From the NCBI GenBank assembly GCA_027563935.2, contig CM050449.1, positions 81,561,178-81,625,177 of the forward strand: a stretch of DNA of 64,000 nucleotides. The letters are read 5' to 3'. A program made the position numbers and the translations under genes. Within the stretch, counting starts at the first letter, position 1. Every line of letters starts with the position of its first letter. Under the pieces are notes generated by a model. The model did not search any database, had not been told where the DNA came from, and worked only from the letters and a program-made list of their open reading frames with translations. Below are positions 46,203 to 58,080 of the stretch, piece by piece. Source of the DNA: Costus lasius (lineage: Eukaryota > Streptophyta > Magnoliopsida > Zingiberales > Costaceae).

Positions 46203-48276
46203 AGGACTAGCCAGTGTACTACTAGTGTCAAGACCGTGAATGCTAAATCAAAGAGAGCTTCTGGTGTTTCATATGATGTACCTGTGAGATTGGGTTCCTG
46301 GTCAGGGAAGATTCATACTATGGTAACCCCACTGGATGATTTTGATGTCATCATTGGGTTGGATTTGCTGCAGTGAGCCAAAGAATTTCCACTTCCTCAC
46401 TTGAATGGGTTGCAGATAATGGATGAGAAGGCACATTGTTTTATCCCTTTCCTAGGAGTGGCAAAGGTTGAGAAAGACAAGAAGGGCAAGGAAGTGGCGA
46501 TCACTGCCTTAGCCCTTGCCAAAGGAGTTCGGCATGGAGAGTCTACCTACCTAGCACACATCAGAGTAGTGGAAGCGAGTCCTCAGTTGAAGTCTTCACC
46601 GATACTGCCGAGGGGACATATGGTGGAGCCGGCCACTTTTTCTAGTTCTGGAGGCCGAAAGGGTGATCAGACAGTCATTGGTGCAGCCAAGCTTTCTTTG
46701 GGTGATCTTGTTCAGCAGTTACCTACAGCCATTTGAGGATTGTTACAGGAGTATACTGATGTTCTCCCACCTGAGATGCCTAAGGTGTTACCACCTAGGA
46801 GGGACATTGACCATGCAATTGAGTTTGTGCCTAGAGTAGTACCACTGGCACAACCCCCTTACAGGATGGCACCTGTCGAGTTAGCAGAGCTCAGGTGACA
46901 GCTTGATGAGCTTTTGGCGTCATGGTATATTCAGTCTTCTAAAGCACTTTATGGAGCGCCAGTGTTGTTCCAAAAGAAGAAGGATGAGAGTATGAGGATG
47001 TGTGTTGATTACAGGGTACTAAATAAAGTGACTATGAGGAATGCTTATCCTATTCCTCTTATTTAGGATTTGCTTGATCAGCTTGTGCATGCCAAGGTGT
47101 TCAGCAAATTGGATCTTCGGTCTGGGTATTGGCAAGTAAGGATTGCAGAGGGAGATGAGCCCAAGACGACCTGTTTGACTAGGTATGGGTCATATGAGTT
47201 TCTGGTCATGCCTTTTGGGTTGACCAATGCCCCTGTTACATTCTGTAATTTAATGAACAACATTCTTCATCCCTTCTTGGATAAGTTTGTTGTTGTTTAT
47301 TTAGATGATATTGTTATCTATTCGGCCAATATGGATGAGCATAGGGAGCATTTGAGATAGATTTTAACAGTTCTCAGGGAGAATCAGTTGTGTTTGAAGA
47401 TGGAAAAATGCGACTTTGCCAAGGATGAAATTGAATTTCTAGGCCATGTCGTGGGTCAAGGTGGAGTTAAGATGGATAATAACAAGGTTAAGGCTATTTG
47501 GGATTGGCCTACACCTTCATCAGTAAGCACCTTGAGGTCTTTACTTAGCTTGGCTAATTTCTACAGGCGATTTATCAAGGGCTACTTGAGGATAGTGGCG
47601 CCCTTGACAGACATTCTAAGGAAGGATTGCGCATGGTGTTGGGAGGAGAAACACCAAGATGCGTTTGATAAGTTGAGGTTGCATGTAACCTCAAAGCTAA
47701 TTTTGAAACTTCCTGACTTCTCACTGCCATTTGAAGTGCATACAGACGCTTTAGACCGTGCTCTTGGTGGTGTTCTTGTTCAGGATGGCCAACTAGTTGC
47801 TTATGAGAGTAGAAAGCTGAAATCTGCTAGGGTAAATTATTCTGCTCATGAAAAGGAAATGCTTGAAGTAGTGTATTGCTTGAAGATCTGGAGGGTTTAC
47901 CTGCTTGGAAATAAGTTCACTATCAAGACTGATAATGTAGCCAATACATTCTTCCATACTTAGAAGAAGTTATCAACTAGGCAGGCGAGGTGACAAGAGT
48001 TACTAGCTGAGTTTGATTTCAGTTGGGAGCATAAGCCAGGGAAATACCATTAGGTACCCATGTCCTAAGCAGGGTAAATGCTATCACTTACTGTTGCAAC
48101 TTGTCTCATGCAGAGAGTAAGATAGTCCAGTTGATCAGGGACTCAGCATATGCCGATCAGTCTTACTAGAAGCTGGTGGTCAAATCAGAGAAGGTGTTAT
48201 GCACCGGTTCTATTTGAATGAAGATGAACTGATCATGGCGTGAGGTGACAGAACTTATGTTCCTTCTACAAATAAC
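46203..48276 (+). pseudogene. Protease end, reverse transcriptase and RNase H of element E
   Basis: Continues the protease after F (VRLGSWSGKIHTMVTPLDDF, DVIIGLDLLQ near 46340-46375). RT follows: PYRMAPVELAEL near 46858, [15 protein letters not shown] near 46990, [15 protein letters not shown] near 47100, [15 protein letters not shown], and the catalytic [12 protein letters not shown] near 47290. RNase H reads FEVHTDALDRALGGVLVQDG near 47730 and ends with a decayed FSWEHKPG. In-frame stops occur near 46374, 46734, 46896, 47065, 47358 and 47961, among others; the frame itself is mostly conserved, so decay is mainly by substitution. G interrupts the element at 48276. Confidence 0.9.
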
Positions 48277-49720
48277 TGATGCATTGCATTTACATCATAT
48301 TTTTGCCTATATTTTACATGATATTTTGGGTTTAATTGAATGATTTTATACAATTTTTAATATTTTTACTTCACTTGGTATAGAATCTTCACTTTTCTTA
48401 GTTTTTATGAAAATGTAGGTAAAATGGCTAAAAAATGACGGATTTTGTGAGTTTTAAAGCCATAGCATGATTCCCGAGGAAATTATAAGTCGCACGTCGA
48501 ATTTGGAGTGAAAGCGCCATCAGATGCAACATTCATGGCCGTAGCTGTGAGTTTGTCGGTCGGCCGTGAATCTCAATTCAAGGGGAGATTCTGCGGCTAA
48601 GTTAAATAGTACACAGAAACTTTCACGGGTGAGACCGTGAATCCTTCACGGGCCGTGAGTTTTTCTGTGTACACAGCCCTTTATTCACAGAAACATTCAC
48701 GGCCGCAGCCGTGAACTGTTTACGGGCCGTGAGTTTTTTTGCCCCTTTCGGTTTTTCACTCGATTCGAACCCGAATCGACTCAAAACTGAACCAAACTTT
48801 GCAGAAACCTTCCTAGATGTGTTGTACACTGATTAAACTATAAAAGGAAGGATTTTGGAGGTTTAAGGGGGCTCCTACATATGAAAATGAACAGAGGCGA
48901 TGGCTAGGGCGAAAATCACTTCCAGAGCAGAATTCGAAGAAAAAGCCGCGCAAGGGAAGAATTAGAGGCTTCATCTTGTCTAGCGATTTCTTGTAATATT
49001 ATTGAGTTTTCATACAATTTTCATCGATGAACATGCTGTTTGCTTTGAACATGAACGTGTAAACTCTTTTTCGGGATTTGGGAAGTAGCCCGTTGATTGA
49101 TTTATGAATTACATCTTTTGTATAAATCTTTGTTAAGAATATTATTGAGTTAATTTGATTAGAATTGTATGTATCCTGCTTTAATACTCTGGACAAGTTT
49201 TATTGCGTTTGAGATGTCGTGAGAAGGGGAGGTGAATTGCAACGTCGAAACTCTTTTTCTGTTCAAACCTGTGAATTCGATCATGAGAGTAGTTTGGATT
49301 CACTTGAAGTATTTCATAATTTTTCACAGAACTTAAAGGATCTAATTGTGTTAATTGTCACGAGAGTAGGGAATTAATGTAATTAGATATCGGATTACGC
49401 TTCGGGAGGAGGTAATCTATATCTTAGGAAAAATCTCTTTCAACGTTCTAATTTTTTGTTCAAAGGTCTATTTTTATTAAATTAATAATCGTTAGCGTGG
49501 TGAAACCCCAAGTCCTGATTTTATCCAAATTGATTTTTACCCAAAACGTTATATCTATTTCTCTTTTTTATTTGTACTTAGAAGTTTCCAACACAAAAAC
49601 ACCATTTGAATCGTCTAGCTATAAATCGACCATGTAATCAGTACTTGACCGTCAGATCCTCGTTGGGAATGATATTTTATTTTATCACTTCGATAAATTC
49701 GTGCACTTGCGGATGCATCA
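48277..49720 (+). mobile_element. Solo LTR G (Athila-like)
   Basis: 1444 bp, TGATGCATTG...GGATGCATCA, flanked by ATAAC (48272-48276) and GTAAC (49721-49725), a 5-bp duplication with one change. It has palindromes with the core CACGGC/GCCGTG (for example 48696-48715, arms TTCACGGC/GCCGTGAA), a TATA box (ACTATAAAAGG, 48837-48847) and hairpins at 49271-49303 (GTGAATTC/GGATTCAC, loop GAGA), 49351-49377 (TTAATT/AATTAA, loop GAGA) and 49393-49417 (GATTAC/GTAATC with a C-TTCG-G cap). No internal region. Confidence 0.88.
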
Positions 49721-49725
49721 GTAAC

Positions 49726-50563
49726 ATCAAGTTTGGTCTTATGCGTGAGTACCATGACACTGTGTGGGCTGGACATCCAGGAGGTACTCACATGTATGCC
49801 CTTCTGAGTAGGGCATGGTACTGGCCGGGCATGTAGGAGGAGATAGAGCATTTTGTGAGATCATGTTTGGTTTGTCAGCAGGATAAGGTTGAGAGAAGGA
49901 AGGATGCTGGTCTTCTTCAGCCTCTACCCATTCCTGAGAAGCCATGGTTATCTATCTCCATGGATTTCATTACCCACTTCCCTAAGGTGGATGGTATGAC
50001 TTCTATCTTCGTGGTGGTTGATAGATTTTCTAAATATGTTGTGTTTCTTGCTGCACTAGAGGTTTGCAACGCAGAGGTGACTACAAATCTATTCATAGTG
50101 CATGTGATAAAGCACTTCGGTTTACCCAGAGATATTGTGTGTGACAGAGACACCAGGTTCACTGGGAGGTTCTGGTCATCTATTTTTAAGAAACTAGCGA
50201 CTAACCTGAAGCTGTCAACCGCATTTCATCCACAGACAGATGGACAGATTGAGAAGATTAATGCAATGCTAGAGGAATATCTAAGACATTTTGTTTCTTC
50301 CACACAGAAGAACTAGGTAACACTCTTAGATACTGCTTAATTTGCATACAATATTCATGTTTTATCTTTTACAGGGAAGAGCCCATTTGAATTAGTGTTA
50401 GGGTATTAGCCTTTGACACCCGTGGATACACTAAATAGGGGCGTAGGGGGTAAGTGTCAGGCGGCAATCCAATATGTGCAGGAGAGAACTAAGCATTGGG
50501 AGGAAGCTTCGGATAGCTTGAGGAAGGCTATCAATAAGATGACGAAGTATGCCAACAGGGAAC
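49726..50563 (+). pseudogene. Integrase of element E
   Basis: Resumes after G with YHDTVWAGHPGGTHMYALLS, a stop, and SCLVCQQDKVERRK, the HHCC zinc domain. The catalytic core has all three acidic residues: SISMDFITHFP, IVCDRDTRFTG and HPQTDGQIEKINAMLEE. Stops occur at about 49835, 50314, 50337 and 50407. The C-terminal part (CQAAIQYVQERTKHWEEASD) is cut by element C at 50563, before any chromodomain. Confidence 0.9.
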
Positions 50564-50818
50564 TGATGACTCTAAATTTCATAGTGTTTTTCATACTTAT
50601 TTAGTAGTCTTTTGAGCCATGATCTTACTCTTTTGCTTTGTTTTTATACCTTTTTTATCATACACTTCGGAATCTACACCGTCTTTAGTTTTTGATCAAT
50701 TTCAGGAAAAAATACATCATTATCACCGGTTTTTCAGCAATCTCAATGAATGAATGAATTCTAACCATCAAGAGGAGTCTACCCATAAAATTTCAACTCA
50801 AAAGGGTTCTTCTAGCAA

Positions 50819-51215
50819 AAATACGACACTGCCGTATTTTGGAACAAAAACGTCACGGTTCCGTATTTCGCTGGGAACGTTTTGGGTGAAATACGACACT
50901 GCCGTATGAAATTGCATGCCACCGTATTATTCAGCATTTTCAACCAGAAGGTTTCAGCTGAAATACGACACTGCCGTATAGAACTTCACGGTGTCGTATT
51001 TGTCAGCATTTTCAATCAGAAGGTTTTAGCCGAAATACGACACTACCGTATGATCTTACATGGTGCCGTATTACTCAACAATTTTGACCAGTGGGTTTCA
51101 ACAGGAATACGACACTGCCGTATATTCAGGCAACATTGTCACGGTACCGTATTGTTTGCCCAGATCTTGCAGAAAACAAAACACGGCACTGCCGTGATCC
51201 GATTACGGTACCGTA
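50819..51215 (+). repeat. Six tandem ~72-bp units with paired palindromes in LTR C
   Basis: Unit starts (ATACGACACTGCCGTAT or variants) at 50821, 50891, 50963, 51035, 51107 and 51181, spacing 70-74 bp. Each unit has a first inverted repeat (TACGACACTGCCGTA) and, 10-25 bp later, a second (ACGGTTCCGT, ACGGTACCGT), then a spacer like CAGCATTTTCAACCAGAAGG. Perfect palindromes include TACGGTACCGTA at 51204-51215. Confidence 0.9.
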
Positions 51216-52055
51216 TTTTGAAGCCCAGAACTCCGAGTTTTCCGCCGCAAAATTAAAAACGTGATTTATCGAAACTTAGGGCACCAATTGAAGATCCGAA
51301 AAAAGGGGAAGATTCGGGATAAGAAGGAGAAGAGTTGCGAAGCAAAAGGACCAATTTTTATCCACGACTTAGAGAGAATTCGAAGAAATCGTCGCCGCGC
51401 TAGGGTTCATCGCCGTTTGCTGCACAGACCATCTCCGACCACGATTTTTGAGAAGAAGCTTTGCCTGAGGAAGAAGAACACATCACAAAAGTTTCAGCTT
51501 GAAAGGAGATCAATCGAGGGAGGAATCATCAAAAACGTGCTTGCGACACTGTTCATCACGAACTCGAAAACAAATTTTGGGCTGTGATTTACTTGCAGCC
51601 CTGTTTTGTAACTTTTACTCCTTCCTTACTATCTCCAATCATACTAAAAATCATGTTTTGCTGTGATTCTTCCATCATGTTAGCTTAAATTCTTCTTGGG
51701 ACAAGGGGGTGTTATTCTCTTGATATTTTAATGACTAGATAACTTTTCTCACATCAATATATCTCTGCTATGGTTATTTTACTCAAGTGATTTATTGCCT
51801 TCAATCGTTTTTAGTATCATGCTTTAACATGTTTTGGAGTTTTATGCTATGGACTGAGAAGATGATATCATAGAACTTGGAACCCTATAATTTATTGTAA
51901 GAACTTATCGCAAGAGATTGGCTGTGCTCTTATCTTTAGATTTTAGAAGTTTATTTCTTGTTATTGACATGACCTAGAATTTATTGTTGTCACAGACATG
52001 ATAACGTGCTAGAGATAGACGTTAGATTGTTAGAAAGCCTTGAGTAAAACCTGTG

Positions 52056-52230
52056 AAACTAAGGCGTGAGAGTGCTTAGTTTTGCTTGAGGTCTTGGTAT
52101 TGAGATGGGATGCACGAGAGTGATCCTTAATCGCCTTAACCAAAATTCACTTATATTTAGCATTGAATTGATCTTGTGCGAGAGTGAGGATCGCTCTTTG
52201 CAAACTAATTGCGCGAGAGTGAGTTAGTTT
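52056..52230 (+). promoter_or_regulatory. Array of four bulged-G GAGA hairpins in LTR C
   Basis: 52056-52082: AAACTAAG/CTTAGTTT (8 bp), G, CGT-GAGA-GTG. 52108-52126: GGAT/ATCC, G, CAC-GAGA-GTG. 52170-52192: GATCTT/AGGATC, G, TGC-GAGA-GTG. 52202-52230: AAACTAATT/AGTTAGTTT (9 bp, one wobble), G, CGC-GAGA-GTG. Same plan as in LTR A but with loop GAGA throughout instead of GAAA. In position they correspond one for one to the A array. Confidence 0.7.
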
Positions 52231-52503
52231 GTTTGTTAAGTGAATTATATCTTAACCGTGACAGAGATAAATTGATGATTCTTTAATTCTATTTAGTTAT
52301 GAATATCAAGTTGAATGAACCCCTAGTCCCGATTCTCTCATCCTGATCTGCTTCAATTACAGTTTGATTGCTTTTTACATAATTCTCGATTCACTTAGCT
52401 AGTGAAAACTCAATTAGTCGGTACTTAACAACGAAGTCCTTGTGGTTCGATATCTTAATTATTACTTCAAGTATCTGTGCAGTTGCGGACTACAACAAGT
52501 TTT

Positions 52504-52521
52504 TGGCGCCATTGCTGGGGA
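52504..52521 (+). promoter_or_regulatory. Primer-binding site (tRNA-Asp type) of element C
   Basis: TGGCGCCATTGCTGGGGA, two differences from the canonical site, starting seven bases after the LTR end. Confidence 0.9.
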
Positions 52522-52794
52522 CTTCGGTTTTGTTGATATTGATATAATTGTTATTATCACTAGACTAAGTTTTTATTTATTTTTGTTTTTATTTTTTTTT
52601 CTTTTCACTACTTTCTGTGATAGATTCTGATTTCCTTTTATCTCTACAAATTCTGAACTTTTCTAACCTTCTACTTGTGTATGTGCAGAAATCTTAGGTC
52701 AGGACCATTAGTTTCTCTTGACCCTAAAATTAATAAAACACTTAGACTGCGCAGGAAGTTGAGATTTGCAGAAGGAAGAGAAGAAGAATCCATC

Positions 52795-54520
52795 ATGGCA
52801 GAAAGAAGAACGCTTAGAGACTATGCAGCCCCAAATACACAAGGAATTCGTTCCAGCATCACTAGGCCTGCTATAGATGAAAACAACTTTGAGATCAAAC
52901 CAGCGTTCTTATCGATGATTCAACAAAATCAGTTTGGAGGATCTCCTTTGGAAGATCCAAACCAACACTTATCCCTTTTCCTTGAATTTTGTGACACCAT
53001 AAAGATTAATGGTGTGTCTGACGATGCCCTCAGTCTAAGACTGTTTCCTTTTTCTTTCAGGGACAGAGCAAAAGCCTGGCTTCATGCACATCCAACTAGA
53101 ACATTCACTACTTGGGAGCGCTTGTCAAATGCCTTCTTGCAGAAGTACTTTCCTCCCAGTAAAATGATCCAGTTGAGGAACCAAATCACAGGTTTTGCCC
53201 AGAGAGACGGAGAATCAATGAGTAAAGCATGGGAGCGCTTTAATGAGCTCCAACGGAAGTGCCCCCACCATGGAGTGGAAAACTGGGTTTTAATTCAGAC
53301 TTTCTATAATGGTTTGTTTTACAATACACGCTTAACTATTGATGCTGCTGTAGGGGGAGCATTGATGAACAAGACTGTTGAAGATGCCCATGCTTTGATT
53401 AAGGAGATGGCGCTAAATCACAACCAATGGGCTTCAGAGAGAGGAGTGCTTTATCGGACTTCTCATGGTAAGAACGATGGTGATGGTTGGCGCTCTCTTG
53501 CAGAAAAGGTAGATTCGTTATGTAACCGTTTTGATTCTTTCCAAATGCAAACCGCTTCTGTTTCTTCTGTTGTATGTGAAATTTGTGGGAACAATGGACA
53601 TTATGCTGAGGAATGCAAAGTTATAGTTGACCAGGAGAGTGAGCAAGTTAATGCTGGGGGGGGGGGTGTTACAACCAAGCTAGATCTAATGACCCTTACT
53701 CCAATACTTACAATCCTGGTTGGCGCAACCATCCTAACCTATCTTGGAAAAGTAACAATCAAACTAGTGGGCAAAATGATAATAGGGGGTATAACCAGAG
53801 ACAATCAAACTAGAATCAACCCCAAAAATCTAGTTTAGATGAGATGTTTGAGAGATTCATGGGTAATCAGATGAGCAAAAATGATGAGATTACAAAAACC
53901 CTTAAGCAGATAAACTCTAGGTTGGATGGTGTTGTTGCTCATAACAAGATGTTAGAAACTCAGATAGCACAACAGGCTAATACACCTTATAGACCCCCTG
54001 GGAAGTTACCTGCAAAACCTGAACCAAATCCCAGGGAACATTGTAATGTCATCATGACTAGGAGTGGTAGACAGTTAGAAGATCCAAGGGGACCCTTAGA
54101 TGATGAAGAGGATGAGCCTAATGTTATGCCTAGTGAGGAACCTATTTTGGGACCACAGGCCACACAAGTGCAGCCCCTTCCTGATTCTTCTCCTTCTGAA
54201 GAGAATGGGTCTTCACAGAAAGGTGACTTACCTTGTGAGGTTGAGGTACCCAGACCTAGTTCTCCACAGCCATATAGTACACCTATCCCTTTCCCCCAGA
54301 GGATCGTGCAGGCTAAACTAGATAGGCAGTTTGGGAAATTTTTGGAAGTGTTGAAAAAGTTGTACATTAATATTCCTTTTACTGATGCATTATCCCAAAT
54401 GTCTACTTATGCAAAGTTTTTAAAAGAAATCTTATCCAACAAAAGAAAAATTGAGGACTATGATACTGTAGCACTAATTGAAGAATGCAATGCTCTAATT
54501 CAAAACAAGTTGCCACCAAA
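52795..54520 (+). pseudogene. gag of element C
   Basis: Starts MAERRTLRDYAAPNTQGI. The capsid block (FLSMIQQNQFGGSPLEDP, DALSLRLFPFSFRDRAKAWL) is characteristic of Athila-lineage gag. A zinc knuckle CEICGNNGHYAEEC (C-X2-C-X4-H-X4-C) lies at about 53574-53615. Directly after it an 11-G run (53656-53666) shifts the frame; the continuation (NPGWRNHPNLSWK then SSLDEMFERFMGNQMSK) is in another frame, with a further TAG at 53811. The second half (53844 on) has a heptad-like segment (EITKTLKQINSRLDGVVAHN) and a Pro/Glu-rich linker leading into the protease. Upstream frame from 52675 is open, but the ATG at 52795 matches A. Confidence 0.92.
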
Positions 54521-57500
54521 GTTAAAGGATCCAGGTAGCTTCTCGATACCCTGTTCAATTGGTAATGTTGCTTTCGATCAAGCTCTATGTGATCTAGGGG
54601 CTAGTGTTAGTCTTATGCCTTTATCTGTGTGCAGGAAACTGGACATGGGAACCCCTAAGCCAACTACAATTTCTTTGTAACTCGCCGATAGATCAGTGAA
54701 ATATCCAGTAGGTATTTTGGAAGATGTTCCTATACAAGTTGGTAAGTACTTCATACCTGCTGATTTTGTGGTACTTGAAATGGAAGAGGATGCCAAGATT
54801 CCTATTATTTTGGGTAGACCGTTCCTAGCCACTGCTGGAGCCCTTATTGATGTAAGGAATGGTAAACTTACTTTGAGAATTGGCAATGACAAGATTGAAT
54901 TTGATTTGAATAATTCATTGAAAAAACCTGCATATGCTAGTTCTTGCTGCACTATCCATGCTATTGACGACACAGTTTATGATGTTAGTTGCTTGTTTGA
55001 TGATTCTTCTGTTGATGTTCCTCTTTCTGACTCTTTTTCTGACTCTTTGGGAAGTTCTTGTGAAGAAATTGACAATTCTGGTTTTAAGAATGATTTTGAT
55101 GATTTTGATGATGAAAAACATGACATTTTAGATTGTGCTACTTTTGATAATGAAAGTGAAAAGATTCCTAAAGTTGAACTGAAAGTTTTACCTGATAACC
55201 TTAGAAATGAGTTTCTTGGTCCCAACTCTACATACCCTGTGATTGTAGATGCTCAATTAGATGCCAGGGAAACTAATCTTCTCTTGAAGGAACTGAGAAC
55301 TCATAGAAAGGTAATTGGGTACACCATTGATGACTTGAAAGGGATTAACCCTTCCTTTTGTATGCACAGGATTCACATGGAGGATGAGCACAAGCCGCAT
55401 GTAGACTTTCAGAGAAGACTCAATCCGTCCATGAAGGAAGTGGTGAAGAAGGAAGTACTAAAATTGCTAGATGCAGGTATTATCTACCCTATTTCAGATA
55501 GTAAGTGGGTAAGCCCTGTACACTGTGTTTCAAAAAAGGGAGGTGTCACTGTAATGAAAAATAAGGACAATGAATTGATACCTGTTAGAGCTGTCACTAG
55601 TTGGCGTATGTGTATTGATTATAGAAAATTAAATACTGCCACTATGAAGGATCATTTTCCCTTGCCCTTCATTGATCAAATGGTTGAGAGACTAGCTAAA
55701 CACTCATACTTTTGTTTTCTCGATGGGTATTCCGGTTTTTTTCAGATTCCCATCCATCCTGATGATCAGGATAAGACCACCTTCACGTGTCCATATGGCA
55801 CTTTTGCTTATAGAAGAATGCACTTTGGTTTATGCAATGCACCTGCCACTTTTCAGAGGTGCATGATGGCAATTTTTTCTGAATTTATTGAAGACTTCAT
55901 GGATGTCTTTATGGATGATTTTTCAGTTTATGGTCTTTCCTTTGATGACTGTTTGGCTAATCTCTCTAGAGTTTTGCAGAGATGCGAAGAGACTAACCTT
56001 GTCTTGAACTGGGAAAAGTGTCACTTTATGGTTAGACAGGGGATCATTTTGGGCCATCTTGTTTCAGAGAGAGGAATTGAAGTGGACAAGGCCAAGATAG
56101 AAGTGATTGAGAAGTTTACACCACCCACCACTGTCAAGGAGATCAGGAGCTTTTTAGGACATGCAGAGTTTTACAGGAGGTTCATCAAGGACTTCTCTAA
56201 ACTTAACAGATTTACTTTGTAAAGATGTCAAATTCTGCTTTGATGAGAAATGTCTATTTGCTTTTCAGGAATTAAAGAAGGCCTTGACATCAGCACCGAT
56301 CATGCAGCCACCTGACTGGAAGTTACCTTTCGAGCTTATGTGTGATGCCAGCGACTTTGTAGTAGGAGCAGTTCTAGGACAAAGGAAGGACAAGAAGCCT
56401 TATGTGATCTCCTATGCCAGTAAAGCTCTAGATGAAACACAGAGAAACTACACCACCACTGAGAAGGAGTTGTTAGCCATAGTTTTTGCATTTGACAAAT
56501 TTAGATCTTACTTGATAAATTCAAAAATAATAGTATACACCGATCATGCTGCAGTTAAATATTTGATGCAGAAGAAGGACAGTAAGCCAAGGTTGTTGAG
56601 ATGGATTTTGCTTCTGCAAGAGTTTGACCTAGAAATCAAGGATAAGAAAGGCACTAAGAATTTAGTTGCAGACCACCTTTCAAGAAAGATGGTTGAAGAT
56701 ACAAAAGGTGACATTAATGATTCCTTTCCTAAGGAACAACTGATGAGAATTGAATAGATTAAGGCCCCTTGGTATGCAGATATTGTAAATTATCTTGTTG
56801 CAAAAATATTTCCTATTGATTTGAATTACCAAGGCAAGAAAAGATTTTTAGCAGATGTTAAACACTATTTTTGGGATGAGCCTTATGTGTTCAAAAGATG
56901 TGCAGATGGAATATACAAGAGATGTATCCCCGAAGAGGAAATGAAAGACATATTATCACAATGCCATGGATCGTCATATGGAGGGCATGCTAGTACTGAG
57001 AAGACAGTTTTTAAGGTATTACAATCTGGATTTTATTGGCCCACATTGTTTAAGGATGCAAGAAATTTTATAATGTCCTGTGATAATTGTCAAAGGATGG
57101 GGAACATAAATAAAAGGGATGAAATGCCATTGTCCACCATACTTGAAGTTGAAATTTTTGATGTTTGGGGTATTGATTTCATGGGACCTTTTCCATCGTC
57201 TGGAGTCAATAAGTATATACTCGTGGCAGTAGATTATGTTTCCAAGTGGGTAGAAGCCACTGCTTCTCCTACTAATGATTCTAGGGTTGTGGTGAAATTG
57301 TTTAAAAGAGTTATCTTTCCACGCTTTGGAATACCACGAGTGGTGATTAGTGATGGAGGATCCCACTTTATTGAACACAAGTTTTCAGCTTTACTTAGAA
57401 AATATGGGGTGAATCATAGAGTCGCAACACCTTATCATCCCCAAACAAGTGGACAAGTGGAGATATCTAATAGAGAAATTAAAGGGATATTGGAAAAGAC

Positions 57501-58080
57501 AGTGTCAAGAACAAGGAAGGACTGGGCTCTTAAGCTTGATGATACACTTTGGGCATACCGGACTGCTTTCAAGACACCAATAGGTATGTCACCATTTCAA
57601 TTGGTTTATGGCAAGTCATGTCACCTTCCTGTAGAACTCGAGCATAAGGCATTCTGGGCGATTAGAGCATTAAATTTTGACTTGAAGAGTGCAAGTGAAA
57701 AGAGGAAACTGCAATTGAGTGAACTTGAAGAGATTAGACTCTCTGCTTATGCAAATGCAAAGATCTATAAGGAGAGAACCAAGAGATGGCATGATCGTCA
57801 TATACTCAGAAAAGAATTTCAACCAGGTGACTTCATTCTCTTGTTTAATTCTAGATTGAGACTTTTTCCTGGTAAATTGAAGTCTCGATGGTCTGGGCCT
57901 TTTCAGGTGAAGAAGACTTACCCGCACGGAGCCGTCGACATATGGAGTGAAGAGAAAGGAGTGTTCAAGGTTAATGGACAAAGATTGAAGCACTACTATC
58001 ATGGAGAACAAATTGAAGAAGGGGAACATTATCTGCTTGATGAGATACAAACAAATCCAAGTGTGAATGGGTCAAGCTAA
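54521..58080 (+). pseudogene. pol (PR-RT-RNase H-INT) of element C
   Basis: Protease: AFDQALCDLGASVSLMPLS near 54572, with a TAA at 54678-54680, and IPIILGRPFLATAGALIDV near 54800. An acidic, Ser-rich linker (54970-55160) follows. RT: SWRMCIDYRKLNTATMKDHF near 55600, FTCPYGTFAYRRMHFGLCNA near 55788, and VFMDDFSVYG near 55907. RNase [21 protein letters not shown] near 56336 and [20 protein letters not shown]. Integrase: CDNCQRMG zinc end, [43 protein letters not shown], so the DDE triad is complete. Lesions: TAA at 54678, a small deletion/frameshift near 56205, TAG near 56755. The integrase frame 56821-58080 is intact to its normal end. Confidence 0.94.

Larger units (their letters stand above)
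38911..50563 (+). mobile_element. Element E: chromovirus-like Ty3/gypsy element, split by F, G and C
   Basis: The 5' LTR (TGTGACGCCC...GGTGTGACA), a tRNA-Met primer site, gag, PR-RT-RNase H and integrase follow in order on the plus strand. Three insertions split it: F (41942-46202) in the protease, G (48277-49720) between RNase H and integrase, and C (from 50564) after the integrase core. No 3' LTR is seen; the rest should lie beyond C/D, outside the window. The TGTGACRCCC start, tRNA-Met site and gag with CFYCGGPHMMREC suggest the Tekay/Del part of the chromoviruses; the chromodomain region is cut off, so the lineage is inferred. Confidence 0.85.
50564..52497 (+). repeat. 5' LTR of element C
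   Basis: 1934 bp, TGATGACTCT to ACTACAACA, five to six bases before the primer site. Contains six approximately 72-bp palindrome-bearing repeats (50819-51215) and four bulged GNRA hairpins (52056-52230). Unlike A and B it has no extra primer-site-like modules between the conserved GTGCAGTTGCGGAC and its end. Confidence 0.9.

Noticed and set aside
55907..55936. RT active site FMDD instead of YxDD as an anomaly
   Set aside because: Both A and C have FMDDFSVYG, so it looks like a lineage feature rather than a lesion.
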